Positions 53,246-62,662 of a stretch of 64,000 nucleotides of DNA are shown piece by piece. Both the position numbers and the translations under genes were made by a program. Location: the NCBI GenBank assembly GCA_963677625.2, contig CAXXSW010000005.1, positions 60,998-124,997 of the forward strand, given 5' to 3'. The notes below the pieces were generated by a model. That model was not told the DNA's origin. It saw only the letters and a list, made by a program, of their open reading frames with translations, and made no database searches. This stretch comes from UBA1351 sp963677625. GTDB taxonomy: Bacteria > Bacillota > Clostridia > Lachnospirales > Vallitaleaceae. Positions within the stretch are counted from its first letter, which is position 1. Each line of letters opens with the position of its first letter.

Positions 53246-54850
53246 CTATCCTCGATACTCCGTGGGGGTCACTCCCATATACTTCTTAAAAAGTTTAGAA
53301 AAATAATGGGCATCACTTATACCAACGTGTTCAGAAATCTCATAAGTTTTGTCATCAGTTGTTTTTAGTAACCTTCCAGCAGCTTCCATCCTGACTTCAT
53401 TTAGATAGTCTACAAAATTCTTATTAAGCTCCTTGGTAAACATACGGCTTAAGTAATAGGTAGAAACGTAAACTTCATCAGCCAATTCCTGTAGAGTAAT
53501 AGAGTTATGATAATTGTTTTGAATATAGTCCATAGCCTTTCTTAAAGTTACATTAATATTAGCTTTGTTATAATCCTTAATCTTCTCCGCCATTGAAACT
53601 GCTGCTGATTCCAAAAGTTCATGAATTTGAATCATATTAGAGGAGTCTTCAATCATCTTATAAAGAGATCCCATATCAAAACTAATATTAGAAGAAGCGC
53701 TTTCAAGAGACTTCATAGAAAGACGTATGTGGTTGATATTATAGGCCATCGTCCAATAATAATGCTTAACTTGGTCTGGCTTTAAATTATACCCGGTAAT
53801 ACCATCTTTCAACTCTCCCAAAACTTGACGAACCTGTTGATCATCTCCCAACTGAATAGCACTTGATAATTGTTTCTCATACTTTTCTAAGCCCTCAAGG
53901 TCAAACCCCTTATAAAAACCTATAATATCCCTATAAAGAATAATAGAATTTGCCCCCATATAAAAAGAATAATTCAGACAGCTTTCACACTCCTTGGCTC
54001 TTACATAAAGCTCATCCACCGAAAAACCCGGATCACTTAGAGTCATGGTTACCGTAAAGTTAAAGCATCTCTGAATCAACTGCTGGACACTGCCAGCTAT
54101 TTGGGCCGCCTTATCCAACTTTATCTCACTCTCATTTAAGTTCATAATAATAAAAACAACCACCTGAGCATTAAGGACAACTTTTTCCACCTTATAATTC
54201 TCGGAAAACATATCCATAACCGTATTAAAAACACCAAACTGATAAAGATGTTTCTGATCGATTTCATCTCCTGAAACCAAATCTTCGTCGATACTGACGT
54301 ACATAACCAAATACTCATCCAACCTAAGATCATAAAGACTCATCTGATAATACAAATCCTCTTGGGAAACTTTATAACCGTGAACTAGGTCAAAAAGAAG
54401 CTTTTCTTTAAGAACTGGAATAGACTCACTATACTTAGCCTTCATCTTCTCATGTTCTTTCTCCTCTTCCCTCTCCAGTTTCAATTCAAAAACCGCCCTG
54501 TTAAGGATTTCACTGATTTCTTCAATTTTAGAAGGTTTGAGAATATAGTCATAGGCTCCAAGCTTTATGGCTTCCTGTAAGTATGAAAAATCCCGATAGC
54601 CTGTTAGTATAATAAATTTACTTGCCGGCAAAAGATCTTTAGCCTGTCGTATCATATCCAAGCCGTTGATTTCAGGCATATTTATATCCACAAAAACAAT
54701 ATCTGGTTTCAATGCCTCAATTTTTTCTAGTCCTTCAACTCCATCTGAAGCCTCACCACAAACCTCGCAGTCATAGTTTTTCCAATTTATGATATTGACC
54801 AAGCCTTTTCTAATATAAGGCTCATCATCAACTATTAGTACTTTAAACAT
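53246..54850 (-). CDS. YesN-type AraC response regulator
   Basis: A 534-residue regulator. Residues 1-120 form a receiver domain (VLIVDDEPYIRKGL; phospho-acceptor Asp in PDIVFVDINMPEING; Lys in YDYILKPSK). A long central region follows. The C-terminal 100 residues form an AraC-type double helix-turn-helix (SITLQELADEVYVSTYYLSR, then YEISEHVGISDAHYFSKLFK and TPTEYR). The frame opens at 54895, but ATG 54850 with AGGAGG is preferred. It partners with the YesM kinase upstream and should activate the sugar ABC operon. Three direct repeats at 61442-61472 are candidate targets. Confidence 0.93.
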   Translation of the reverse strand: MFKVLIVDDEPYIRKGLVNIINWKNYDCEVCGEASDGVEGLEKIEALKPDIVFVDINMPEINGLDMIRQAKDLLPASKFIILTGYRDFSYLQEAIKLGAYDYILKPSKIEEISEILNRAVFELKLEREEEKEHEKMKAKYSESIPVLKEKLLFDLVHGYKVSQEDLYYQMSLYDLRLDEYLVMYVSIDEDLVSGDEIDQKHLYQFGVFNTVMDMFSENYKVEKVVLNAQVVVFIIMNLNESEIKLDKAAQIAGSVQQLIQRCFNFTVTMTLSDPGFSVDELYVRAKECESCLNYSFYMGANSIILYRDIIGFYKGFDLEGLEKYEKQLSSAIQLGDDQQVRQVLGELKDGITGYNLKPDQVKHYYWTMAYNINHIRLSMKSLESASSNISFDMGSLYKMIEDSSNMIQIHELLESAAVSMAEKIKDYNKANINVTLRKAMDYIQNNYHNSITLQELADEVYVSTYYLSRMFTKELNKNFVDYLNEVRMEAAGRLLKTTDDKTYEISEHVGISDAHYFSKLFKKYMGVTPTEYRG

Positions 54851-54922
54851 CTTGGTCCTCCTGCCCTTCTTAACCTCCATCTTTTTAATAAACATGGATT
54901 TCTAGTCAAGAAAAAATCTATC

Positions 54923-56683
54923 TTAATCCTTATTAGGAAGGCTAATAATTACCTTAGTAAAGACCTCCTCTTGGCTTTCAACCTGAACACCGAATTTATC
55001 TCCAAAGAAAAGTTTAAGTCTCCGATTGACATTCATAAGGCCAATACCAAATTTATTGTCTCCATTTTGATCCAGATAAGAATCATCCACTAACTGTAAC
55101 TTATTGTTCAGATTCTTCACATCTTTTTCATCCATACCCTTCCCGTTATCTGTTATCTCTATCCAAATCACTTGCTCCTTCTGATACATGGCCAAATGAA
55201 TTTCACCTATTCTTCGGTTCTTATCAATACCGTGGTAGATAGCGTTCTCAAGAATTGGCTGAAGCATAAGTTTTGGCACCTTGACCCGAAGAACTGAACG
55301 GTCCACATTTTTGGTAAAAACCAAGCGGTCTCCATACCTATTTTTCATGATGAGAATATATGCATCAACAAAATCCAGCTCTTCCCTTAAAAGAACCATA
55401 GGTCCGCCTTTTCCGATACCTGCCTCCATAAGAGAAGACAAAGCTGTCACCATATCACTGATTTCAGGCACTTCATTGAGTCTAGCCATCCAATTAATAG
55501 ACTCTAATGTATTAAAAAGAAAATGAGGGTTAATCTGAGCTTGTAATGTCTTAAGTTCAGCTTCTTTTCTGGTCAATTGCTCTTTATATACTTGGTTAAC
55601 AAGAATATCGATTTCCTGACTCATGTCATTAAAACTTTCTCCAAGATATCCCAATTCATCTTTACGATCCACAACAATAGCATCATGAATCTTGCTATTT
55701 TTCATTCTTTTCATCCCATCTGCCAGACGCTTAATTGGCTCAATAATATCAATAGCCATAAAAAGACTAAGAGCCGACAGAATCAACATGGTCATAGCAG
55801 ATATAATAAGAAAATAATCTCTAAAATCAATCATATCCTCATTGAGCTTACTTAAGGATATTTCCGTAACAATTCTCCAGGGAGGATAAATCACATCCCT
55901 ATAGCAAACCAAACGGTCTTCTTCTTCATCGATCCAATAAGTAGATACTGTCGTCTCATCTAGTTCATTCAATTGACTTAAAATAATCTGGGTCGGTTGA
56001 CCTGTGCCAATAATGAAATCACCAGCTTGGGTAACAATAGAGATTCTCTCCATAAACTCAGTAGACAGATTACTATACACCTCTTCTAGATTACTCAACT
56101 GAACCTGCATAACCAAAAGACCCAGTTCCTCATATTGATCAATATTGTAGATACTCCTAATAACGTAAAGAGATTTTTCGTCCTCTTGAGTCACCATTTG
56201 CCATGTCATTCGACCTTCTGACTCCAGAGCAAAACTATGAAGCTCTTCATAATCAAGGTTTCTCTCTATGTTTGCTCTCCCTGAAGAAGAGTCATAGGTA
56301 TAAAAATTACCTTTGTTAGATATTAGGGTAATGGCCTGAATTTCATCTCTAGATAAACAAATTTTACGAAGAATAGCATTTAAATTTTCAAGCTTGTCAG
56401 AAGAAACTTCACTGTCCGTAGCATCCTTTTGTAAAACTTCATAAACATCCGGATCATACAAAAGATCTTGAGTAGCTACCTTCACATTATCAGAAAAATC
56501 ATTAAACCTCAATTCAATCATCTTCAAAATATCTACTGAGTAGTCAATAGATTTATTTTGGATAATATCTGTTGAGGTTCGGTAAAGCATCATTCCCATA
56601 AATACAAGAGGAATAATGATCTGTATTGAAAACAAAAGTAAAAACTTCTGTTTGATTCCCAGCTTTTTATAGAATGATGTCAT
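54923..56683 (-). CDS. YesM-type sensor histidine kinase
   Basis: A 586-residue membrane sensor kinase. Membrane helices are at about 12-34 and 285-305, flanking an extracellular Cache-like sensor of about 250 residues. A HAMP domain (DIIEPIKRLADGMKRMK) leads to a His_kinase domain with the phospho-acceptor His in INPHFLFNTLESI. The ATPase has the N box LMLQPILENAIYHGI and G box TDNGKGM. The start overlaps the stop of the second solute-binding protein by four bases (ATGA), which suggests these two products work together. It signals to the YesN regulator. Confidence 0.93.
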   Translation of the reverse strand: MTSFYKKLGIKQKFLLLFSIQIIIPLVFMGMMLYRTSTDIIQNKSIDYSVDILKMIELRFNDFSDNVKVATQDLLYDPDVYEVLQKDATDSEVSSDKLENLNAILRKICLSRDEIQAITLISNKGNFYTYDSSSGRANIERNLDYEELHSFALESEGRMTWQMVTQEDEKSLYVIRSIYNIDQYEELGLLVMQVQLSNLEEVYSNLSTEFMERISIVTQAGDFIIGTGQPTQIILSQLNELDETTVSTYWIDEEEDRLVCYRDVIYPPWRIVTEISLSKLNEDMIDFRDYFLIISAMTMLILSALSLFMAIDIIEPIKRLADGMKRMKNSKIHDAIVVDRKDELGYLGESFNDMSQEIDILVNQVYKEQLTRKEAELKTLQAQINPHFLFNTLESINWMARLNEVPEISDMVTALSSLMEAGIGKGGPMVLLREELDFVDAYILIMKNRYGDRLVFTKNVDRSVLRVKVPKLMLQPILENAIYHGIDKNRRIGEIHLAMYQKEQVIWIEITDNGKGMDEKDVKNLNNKLQLVDDSYLDQNGDNKFGIGLMNVNRRLKLFFGDKFGVQVESQEEVFTKVIISLPNKD

Positions 56684-58002
56684 GGCCTTTTTTCCTCCAT
56701 CTCATCCTTAACCAAGTCAGAAATCTCTTCACTTGTCAATTCTCCACTAAAGAGATTACTGAAGTTTCCAACTATAGTCTTCTCCCATATCACCCTGTCA
56801 ATAAAAGAATCTGTCGGTCCTATTAGAACCTCTGCATCACTTATCAGTTCATTACCTCGTTCAGCAATGTACGAAGGGCTATAAGCATCCTGGGGAATGA
56901 TAATATTAGATATAAAACCACCTGTCTTTTGAAAACGAATAGCAGATTCCACTGATGTCAGATTTTTAAGAAGTTCAATGGAATAAAGCCTTGTTTCGGG
57001 ATCATCCCAGGCCTTTTGACTAATATGAAAAATCCCATTTCCACAACCATAGATAATATCACTGGCACCTGCTTTTCCACCAGACACTTGTGGAAAAGGT
57101 ACAATATCCACACTTTCATCATCGGGACTGACACCCTCCTGGCCAATAAACCAAGTACCTTGGACAATCATAGCAGCTTCTTTGTTAATAAAAAGATCAT
57201 TCCTAGTCTTATCATCAATATACAAGGCATCCTCTGGAAATGCTCCAAGTTCATATAAGTCTTTCATCATATCCATACCTGTAAGGAAACACTTCTTAAG
57301 CCGCCCATGCTCATCAAAAGGATTCTCAATGTCATCTTTTCCACCAATCTTCATGACCAGATTTTGATATAAAAAACTACCTTCCGGAGTCTGATTATAT
57401 GCAATGGGAATAATATTATGTTCTTGAAAAATCTTAACAGCAGTAAGTAACTCTTCGTAAGTTTCCGGAACTTTCACTTGGTAGGCTTCAAACAAATCCT
57501 TATTAACAAAAAGGCCTTCATATATCATTTCAAAGGGAAGACCATATATTTTATCATCATAGGTAACATAAGACCATGTATTATCATGAAACTGATTCAT
57601 CCACTCAGGATTATCAGCTAATAAGTCTGTAAGGTCTGCAACCCTTTCCTGCTCAACCAATAGGTCAACATCTGATCCCGGCCATAGACCAAAGACATCC
57701 GGATCATTCCCTGTGGCAAAGTCTGTCTTAAGGGTAAAGAGAAAATCTTCACCAGCCATGGACTGGTCTACAAGACTTATGCCCTTATGGCTGTCTCGAA
57801 ATTCATCCAGAACCTTTTCTAGAGACCGTGCTCTTGTATCATATCCAGCCCATGATGAAGTAAAGATCAAGACCGGATTTTCCTTAAGGTCACTAATAGT
57901 CTGAATATCTGATGTACTTGTCTTTCCTGTTATGATATACATAATAATAAAAAGAAAACATAACAGAAAAATAACAGATGGAACCACAAAACTTTTTTTC
58001 AC
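56680..58002 (-). CDS. Membrane-anchored second solute-binding protein
   Basis: A 440-residue extracellular solute-binding protein fold (GNDPDVFGLWPGSDVDLLV, YGLPFEMIYEGLFVNKDLF, AAMIVQGTWFIGQEG). Unlike the partner at 59881-61299 it has no lipobox. The N-terminus is an uncleaved-looking helix (PSVIFLLCFLFIIMYIITG), so it is held in the membrane. The frame opens at GTG 58014, but GTG 58002 is better spaced from AAGGTG. Its gene overlaps the histidine kinase by four bases, so it may present ligand to the kinase rather than feed the permease. That role is inferred from gene order and anchoring. Confidence 0.82.
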   Translation of the reverse strand: MKKSFVVPSVIFLLCFLFIIMYIITGKTSTSDIQTISDLKENPVLIFTSSWAGYDTRARSLEKVLDEFRDSHKGISLVDQSMAGEDFLFTLKTDFATGNDPDVFGLWPGSDVDLLVEQERVADLTDLLADNPEWMNQFHDNTWSYVTYDDKIYGLPFEMIYEGLFVNKDLFEAYQVKVPETYEELLTAVKIFQEHNIIPIAYNQTPEGSFLYQNLVMKIGGKDDIENPFDEHGRLKKCFLTGMDMMKDLYELGAFPEDALYIDDKTRNDLFINKEAAMIVQGTWFIGQEGVSPDDESVDIVPFPQVSGGKAGASDIIYGCGNGIFHISQKAWDDPETRLYSIELLKNLTSVESAIRFQKTGGFISNIIIPQDAYSPSYIAERGNELISDAEVLIGPTDSFIDRVIWEKTIVGNFSNLFSGELTSEEISDLVKDEMEEKRP

Positions 58003-58037
58003 ACCGGTAAACACCTTTCGTTAATCCTGATACTATT

Positions 58038-58898
58038 TTATCCCTTTACGCCACCAACTGCAACACCAGCGATAATATTTTTGGACAAAATGAAATATAC
58101 GATCACTACAGGGATAATAGCTATAGTAATCAACAAATATACCTGACCCATATCAAACCTTAGATAATCAGCTGACCTTAGTTGGGCAATCAATATAGGT
58201 AATGTCTTTTTATCGGTAGACTCAATGACAAGTGCTGGCAGAAAAAAATTATTCCACGCAGTAACAAAAGTAAAGATGGCCTGAACAGCCATAGCGGGTC
58301 TAACCATTGGTAGAACGACCTGATTAAAGGTTCTAAACTCATTGGAACCATCAATTCTAGCCGCTTCTACAACAGACAAAGGGAGTACACTTTCCATATA
58401 CTGCTTCATAAAGAAAAAAACGGCTGGCGCTGCTATAGACGGAACAACAAGAGGAACATAGGTATCCATTAACTTAAACTTGTCCATTAGATCCAAAAAA
58501 CCTAAAGTAGAAACCTGAACCGGCACCATCATAATCATGAGAATAAAGGTAAATATACCCTGTTTGAACCGAAAATTATAGGCATGAATACCAAATGCGG
58601 TTAATGCCGAAAAGTAAGTACAGAACAAGGCCGTTAAAGATGAGATAAGAAGGGAATTAAGAATTCCTTTTACTATGGGTAAGTTCTCGTTATCCAATAT
58701 ATTTTCTAAGTTATGAAAAAATGAAGATCCCGGTAACATAGAAAACCCTTTTTGAATATCAGGATGGGCTCTTGTGGAGTTAATAACTAGGATAACAAAA
58801 GGAATGATACAGGCAAGTGTTAAAAGAATCAAGACAAAATATGCTACTGTCCTCTTCATATTTAATTTGACTTTTGATTCACTTTTTATTTTTTTCAT
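58038..58898 (-). CDS. Sugar ABC transporter permease (MalG type)
   Basis: A 286-residue CUT1 permease with six predicted helices. The EAA loop is VEAARIDGSNEFRTFNQVVL. It starts two bases after the MalF-type gene's stop and pairs with it. No ATPase gene accompanies the operon, so a shared ATPase is presumed. Confidence 0.93.
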   Translation of the reverse strand: MKKIKSESKVKLNMKRTVAYFVLILLTLACIIPFVILVINSTRAHPDIQKGFSMLPGSSFFHNLENILDNENLPIVKGILNSLLISSLTALFCTYFSALTAFGIHAYNFRFKQGIFTFILMIMMVPVQVSTLGFLDLMDKFKLMDTYVPLVVPSIAAPAVFFFMKQYMESVLPLSVVEAARIDGSNEFRTFNQVVLPMVRPAMAVQAIFTFVTAWNNFFLPALVIESTDKKTLPILIAQLRSADYLRFDMGQVYLLITIAIIPVVIVYFILSKNIIAGVAVGGVKG

Positions 58899-58900
58899 AC

Positions 58901-59806
58901 TTATTCACCATCCCTTTTACCTAATAAAACTTTAAAAATTCCAAGACTGAGTACCGTAGTCACCACAAATAAAATAACGGATACTGCACCAGCTAAACCG
59001 AAGTTTCTAGAGTATAAATGTTTATTTAAATACATAATCAGTGTCATTGTAGATCGGTTCGGACTTCCTGATCCACTTGTTAACACCTGAGGAACATCAA
59101 ACATTTGAATACCACCAATAAGTGAAGTTACGATAACAAAAACAAGAATAGGCATGATTAAAGGAAGGGTTACCTTTGAAAAAATCTGCCAAGCATTGGC
59201 TCCATCAACCTGAGCCGCTTCAAACATAGAGGTATCGATACCCATAATAGCTGCCATTAATAAAATTGTCGTATTACCAAACCACATAAGAAAGTTCATA
59301 AAAGCAATTAGTCCTCTAGTCGTTCCTGACATTGAAAGAAAACGAATAGGCTCTTCTACGCCGAAATAAGACAATATGTCATTGATAGGACCATAATCAG
59401 AAAATAGTGTGAAAAACAGCATGGAAAAAGCCGCTGCCATAATCAAGTTTGGCATATATATAATAGTCTTAAAAAAGCCCTGAGCTTTCAATTTTAATCG
59501 TAAATTAGTAAACCATGATGCCAATAACAAAGATACGACAATTTGTGGAAGGAATCCCATCAACCAGATAATTGTTGTATTACCAAGATATTTGCTTACA
59601 TCACCATTGGTTAATATCTCTTTGTAATTGCCGAGCCCAACGAAGTTTGGACCGATTTGATCCAATCCAACCCGATAATTTTCAAAAAAGCTATAATAAA
59701 ATGTTGTCAGTAAAGGATAGAACTGAAATATTGCAAATACAAGAATAAAGGGTGCTACGAATACATATCCCCATTTATCATATGAAATCGATTTTCTTTT
59801 ACCCAT
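58901..59806 (-). CDS. Sugar ABC transporter permease (MalF type)
   Basis: A 301-residue CUT1 permease with six predicted helices. The EAA loop is FEAAQVDGANAWQIFSKVTL, and VLTSGSGSPNRSTMTLIMYL is the typical segment before the last helix. It is preceded by a 74-base gap with a strong hairpin after the binding-protein gene. Confidence 0.93.
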   Translation of the reverse strand: MGKRKSISYDKWGYVFVAPFILVFAIFQFYPLLTTFYYSFFENYRVGLDQIGPNFVGLGNYKEILTNGDVSKYLGNTTIIWLMGFLPQIVVSLLLASWFTNLRLKLKAQGFFKTIIYMPNLIMAAAFSMLFFTLFSDYGPINDILSYFGVEEPIRFLSMSGTTRGLIAFMNFLMWFGNTTILLMAAIMGIDTSMFEAAQVDGANAWQIFSKVTLPLIMPILVFVIVTSLIGGIQMFDVPQVLTSGSGSPNRSTMTLIMYLNKHLYSRNFGLAGAVSVILFVVTTVLSLGIFKVLLGKRDGE

Positions 59807-59834
59807 CTTTTATCACCTCGTGCTTAACATAGGC

Positions 59835-59857
59835 GAAGGATGCCATAGGCATCCTTC
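59835..59857 (-). terminator. Intercistronic hairpin after the binding-protein gene
   Basis: A perfect 10-base stem GAAGGATGCC/GGCATCCTTC with loop ATA, without a following long T run. It occupies the same place as the hairpin at 37528-37556 in the mannoside operon, so it probably sets the binding-protein to permease ratio. Confidence 0.65.
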
Positions 59858-59880
59858 ACCATATCATTTAACTTTACAAA

Positions 59881-61299
59881 CTATCTTTTTAGGTTAGGGT
59901 ACTTTTCTAATACAGATGTATAGAAATTCTCTAAAGCCTCTTCCTTAGTTACAACGCCATCAAAGTAGTCTTTGAACGCTTCTTGGAACTCTTCATTCAT
60001 TCCTTGGTCATACTTAGAAATATTACTCATATCAATATTTGGAGCTGCCGCTGCAAACAATGCTATATGATTTTGTCCACCTAGGAATTCTGATTTGAAA
60101 TCGCTATTAGCTAATTCTTCCATAGCTGCCATATTGTTAGTATAATCTTGAGTATCTTCAGTAATCTTCTTCATGGTCTCTTGATCACAAGTTAATTGAT
60201 ACATAACATCTTTTACCAGTGATGGATTGTCTGTACCTTTTGCGGCACAAATCCATGTACCTCCCCAGTAATATGATTCAGGACCTTCTGTTACCGCCCA
60301 ATCACCAAAGATTCCGTTACCAACTTCAAGTGCTCCACCTTCAGATTCAGGTGTTGCCAACGCGTTGCCAAGAAGAGTAAAGTTGATACCCCATGTTGAG
60401 TAGAAGAAACCGAATACATTTCCGTCTGGACCTTGGTCAGCTGCCCAACCATCACTCCAAAGTGTTGTTTTGTTATTATAGTCACTATCCGTATATGCCT
60501 TGGTCTGATCAACCCATACCATAAGATTATCATCAATACGAATTTTATCACCATCAACCCAAGGACCTGACATGTTATTTGAGAAAGTACGATAAGCATC
60601 ATCAAAACCAGAAAGCATTTTGTAACCCTTAGCTGCAGCTTCTTGTGCAACATTATCAAATTTATCCCAATCACTTAAATATGATTGAACTTGAGTAGGA
60701 TCATCAGTACCTAGCACATCTTTAGCAATAGAACGTCTGTAGGCAAAAAGACCAGGAGTTGCTTGCCATGTCACACCTTTAAGTACACCATCAGAGTCTG
60801 TTGCAATTTCTTTTGTGTATTTATATTGGCTAGCAAGATCATCATCTGTAAGACCAATATCACCTTTTACATCTAATGTATAATCACTGTCCACATACTT
60901 AAGGGCATAATCTGCTTCAATCAAGAAAATATCTATTGGTTCCTCAGAACCGTCTTGACTTAGTAAATCTGCATCTAGTTTATTCTGATATGCATTATCA
61001 GCGTTAGGAGTAATCACCCACTCCACTTCAACGTCTTCAGGTAATTTACCCGATGTCACAAAATAGTCATTAAATCTTGATTGGAATTCTTCATTCCACG
61101 CATAAATACGTAAAACTTTTCCTTCATTTTCACTCTTAGTATCACTTGCTGATGAATCATTTTTGTCAGATGTCTCAGCAGCACCTTCACTCTTTTCATC
61201 ACTTTTTTCATCACTGTTTCCGCATGCAGCTAGTGAAAGCACCATTACTGATACCAATAAAAATGCCACTAACTTTTTGATAACATTTGAACTTAACAT
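59881..61299 (-). CDS. Sugar ABC transporter solute-binding lipoprotein
   Basis: A 472-residue extracellular binding protein. The signal peptide ends in the lipobox LSLAACGN (Cys26), followed by a disordered acidic/serine-rich linker with a short DEKSDEKSE repeat. The mature domain includes VLRIYAWNEEFQSRFNDYF, PIDIFLIEADYALKYV and GVTWQATPGLFAYRR, a CUT1-type fold. It is the first gene of the operon that continues with two permeases, a second binding protein and the YesM/YesN pair. The ligand is an unidentified oligosaccharide. Confidence 0.92.
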   Translation of the reverse strand: MLSSNVIKKLVAFLLVSVMVLSLAACGNSDEKSDEKSEGAAETSDKNDSSASDTKSENEGKVLRIYAWNEEFQSRFNDYFVTSGKLPEDVEVEWVITPNADNAYQNKLDADLLSQDGSEEPIDIFLIEADYALKYVDSDYTLDVKGDIGLTDDDLASQYKYTKEIATDSDGVLKGVTWQATPGLFAYRRSIAKDVLGTDDPTQVQSYLSDWDKFDNVAQEAAAKGYKMLSGFDDAYRTFSNNMSGPWVDGDKIRIDDNLMVWVDQTKAYTDSDYNNKTTLWSDGWAADQGPDGNVFGFFYSTWGINFTLLGNALATPESEGGALEVGNGIFGDWAVTEGPESYYWGGTWICAAKGTDNPSLVKDVMYQLTCDQETMKKITEDTQDYTNNMAAMEELANSDFKSEFLGGQNHIALFAAAAPNIDMSNISKYDQGMNEEFQEAFKDYFDGVVTKEEALENFYTSVLEKYPNLKR

Positions 61300-61392
61300 G
61301 TTACCCCTCCTTATATATTTGCTTGATAAGAAACCTGCTATAATGACAAGCTTCTTTGCTACAAGAATAATTATAAGTATATACGTCCTCGA

Positions 61393-61422
61393 TATAAATA
61401 GAGGAACTTGCGGTTTTGTCTA
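61393..61422 (-). promoter_or_regulatory. Weak promoter of the second sugar operon
   Basis: On the minus strand TAGACA (61417-61422) and ATTTAT or TTTATA 17-18 bases on. The weak -10 is consistent with dependence on an activator. A partly palindromic CCTCGATATAAATAGAGG (61387-61404) overlaps the -10. Confidence 0.35.
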
Positions 61423-61441
61423 CTATTTTGACAACTTCAAA

Positions 61442-61472
61442 ACAAGATATACAAGATATTGCAACAAGATTT
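61442..61472. repeat. Three direct repeats, ACAAGATAT type, candidate activator sites
   Basis: ACAAGATAT at 61442-61450 and 61451-61459, and ACAAGATTT at 61464-61472. They lie just upstream of the weak -35 of the second sugar operon, the place where an AraC-type activator such as the YesN protein encoded in that operon would bind direct repeats. Confidence 0.45.
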
Positions 61473-61515
61473 TACAACTAAAATATGGCTGATAAAAAAG
61501 GACCCTTTTGGGCAA

Positions 61516-61540
61516 GAAAAAAGACCTCCTTAGGGAAGTC
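61516..61540 (-). terminator. Rho-independent terminator
   Basis: On the minus strand GACTTCC pairs with GGAGGTC (one G-T pair, 4-base loop), followed by T6-7. It would end transcription from the protease gene before the second sugar operon promoter. Confidence 0.75.
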
Positions 61541-61685
61541 ATTTTCTTACCATCACTTTTATCTTCACTAATACAAGGTCAACAAATTCCTGAGCCATTC
61601 CTCTTTTCCTCAACCCCATACTGATATAAAACTCCTCAAAACGCCTACTTATTTCATTAACTCTTGGAAATCTTATATTTAGAAG
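61539..61685 (-). pseudogene. Possible remnant of a gene 3' end
   Basis: An open frame of 48 codons without a credible start overlaps the end of the protease gene by 29 bases and stops within the terminator stem. It reads VNEISRRFEEFYISMGLRK then RGMAQEFVDLVLVKIKVMV, which looks protein-like. I do not recognise it. It could be the decayed tail of a lost gene that supplied this terminator. Confidence 0.25.
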
Positions 61686-62460
61686 CTACTAGCTCATTCC
61701 AATATGTCCAAAAATACTCATAGCCCTTATTATATAATTCACTTATATTACCATACTCTTTCATATATTCTATTACAGTAAAAAATCCACTAATGGCGAT
61801 ATACTTATCCCAAAAAGGTCCCGAAATTCCTTCTTCTAAGATTTCTTCACTTATCTTACCATTCACAATTTCATTCAATTTAGTAAATGCATTCATTTTG
61901 AAATTCAAAGAATCTTTGTCCTCATCATCAAAATCTACTATGTTTTCAAAACTTAAATAGTGGGCAAATCCTTCATCAAATAATAGTTGTTTTAATTTTG
62001 TAAAAAGATCTATCCCATCTGTATACAACCTATATTTCTTATCAATTAAGATATGTGCTACCTCATGTGTAACTATCCCAGGTATTACCCTATCGAGCTT
62101 ATTATAGCCAAGCAGCCTTACAACATCAAAAACTATAACATTATCACCCTTTAAGTTAGTTCTTACCAAGGCATCATATGGTTCAGGCAATCCAACAACT
62201 ACTAATATTTCCTGTTTGTCACTTACAATATCATCATTAGCAAATACCTGTTGCCATAAAGCGTAATTAATTGGTTTAAAATTTTCTAGTAAATATAAAA
62301 TTTGTTTTTTTAGGTTAACTATATCCTTCATATGTATATTCTTTGGTTCTTCCAATTTAATTGAACCTGGAACAATAGCCGAATATATCCAATGGTTTTT
62401 ACTACACTCTAAATTATTGTATTTTATATAATTGTCCACTATTTCTGTATTAATTATCAT
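61657..62460 (-). CDS. Putative gluzincin-type zinc protease
   Basis: A 267-residue soluble protein without a signal peptide. It has the zinc-protease motif VTHEVAHILID (HExxH) around residue 130 and, about 37 residues later, DEGFAHYLSFE, where Glu could be the third ligand as in gluzincins. The spacing and the LPEPYDALV and GDNVIVFDVVRLLGY segments resemble DUF2268-like predicted zinc proteases. AAGGAG lies before ATG 62460. It precedes a terminator and sits in a region with decayed pieces. Substrate unknown; catalytic residues look intact. Confidence 0.65.
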   Translation of the reverse strand: MIINTEIVDNYIKYNNLECSKNHWIYSAIVPGSIKLEEPKNIHMKDIVNLKKQILYLLENFKPINYALWQQVFANDDIVSDKQEILVVVGLPEPYDALVRTNLKGDNVIVFDVVRLLGYNKLDRVIPGIVTHEVAHILIDKKYRLYTDGIDLFTKLKQLLFDEGFAHYLSFENIVDFDDEDKDSLNFKMNAFTKLNEIVNGKISEEILEEGISGPFWDKYIAISGFFTVIEYMKEYGNISELYNKGYEYFWTYWNELVASKYKISKS

Positions 62461-62662
62461 ATAATCTCCTTCTAAGCTTCTACTTTAATAGACCAACTGT
62501 TTACGACCACCGCTATAATCATTCCAAGGATAAGAATATCCATATTACTCCAGTATCAACATTACCAAATATGTATGCCACAATAAGTACTTATAATTCT
62601 TTTCCACTTAGCTCTCCATTAAAATTTTAATGAAATCCTATAATGGACATCAATTTACACCA
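62461..62662 (-). other. AT-rich gap with possible decayed coding pieces
   Basis: No confident gene. On the minus strand a 23-codon hydrophobic mini-frame (62472-62543, beginning MDILILGMIIAVVV, with GGAG upstream) and two other short protein-like runs in different frames (for example VLIVAYIFGNVDTG) are seen. They may be the remains of a frameshifted small membrane protein. Confidence 0.25.
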
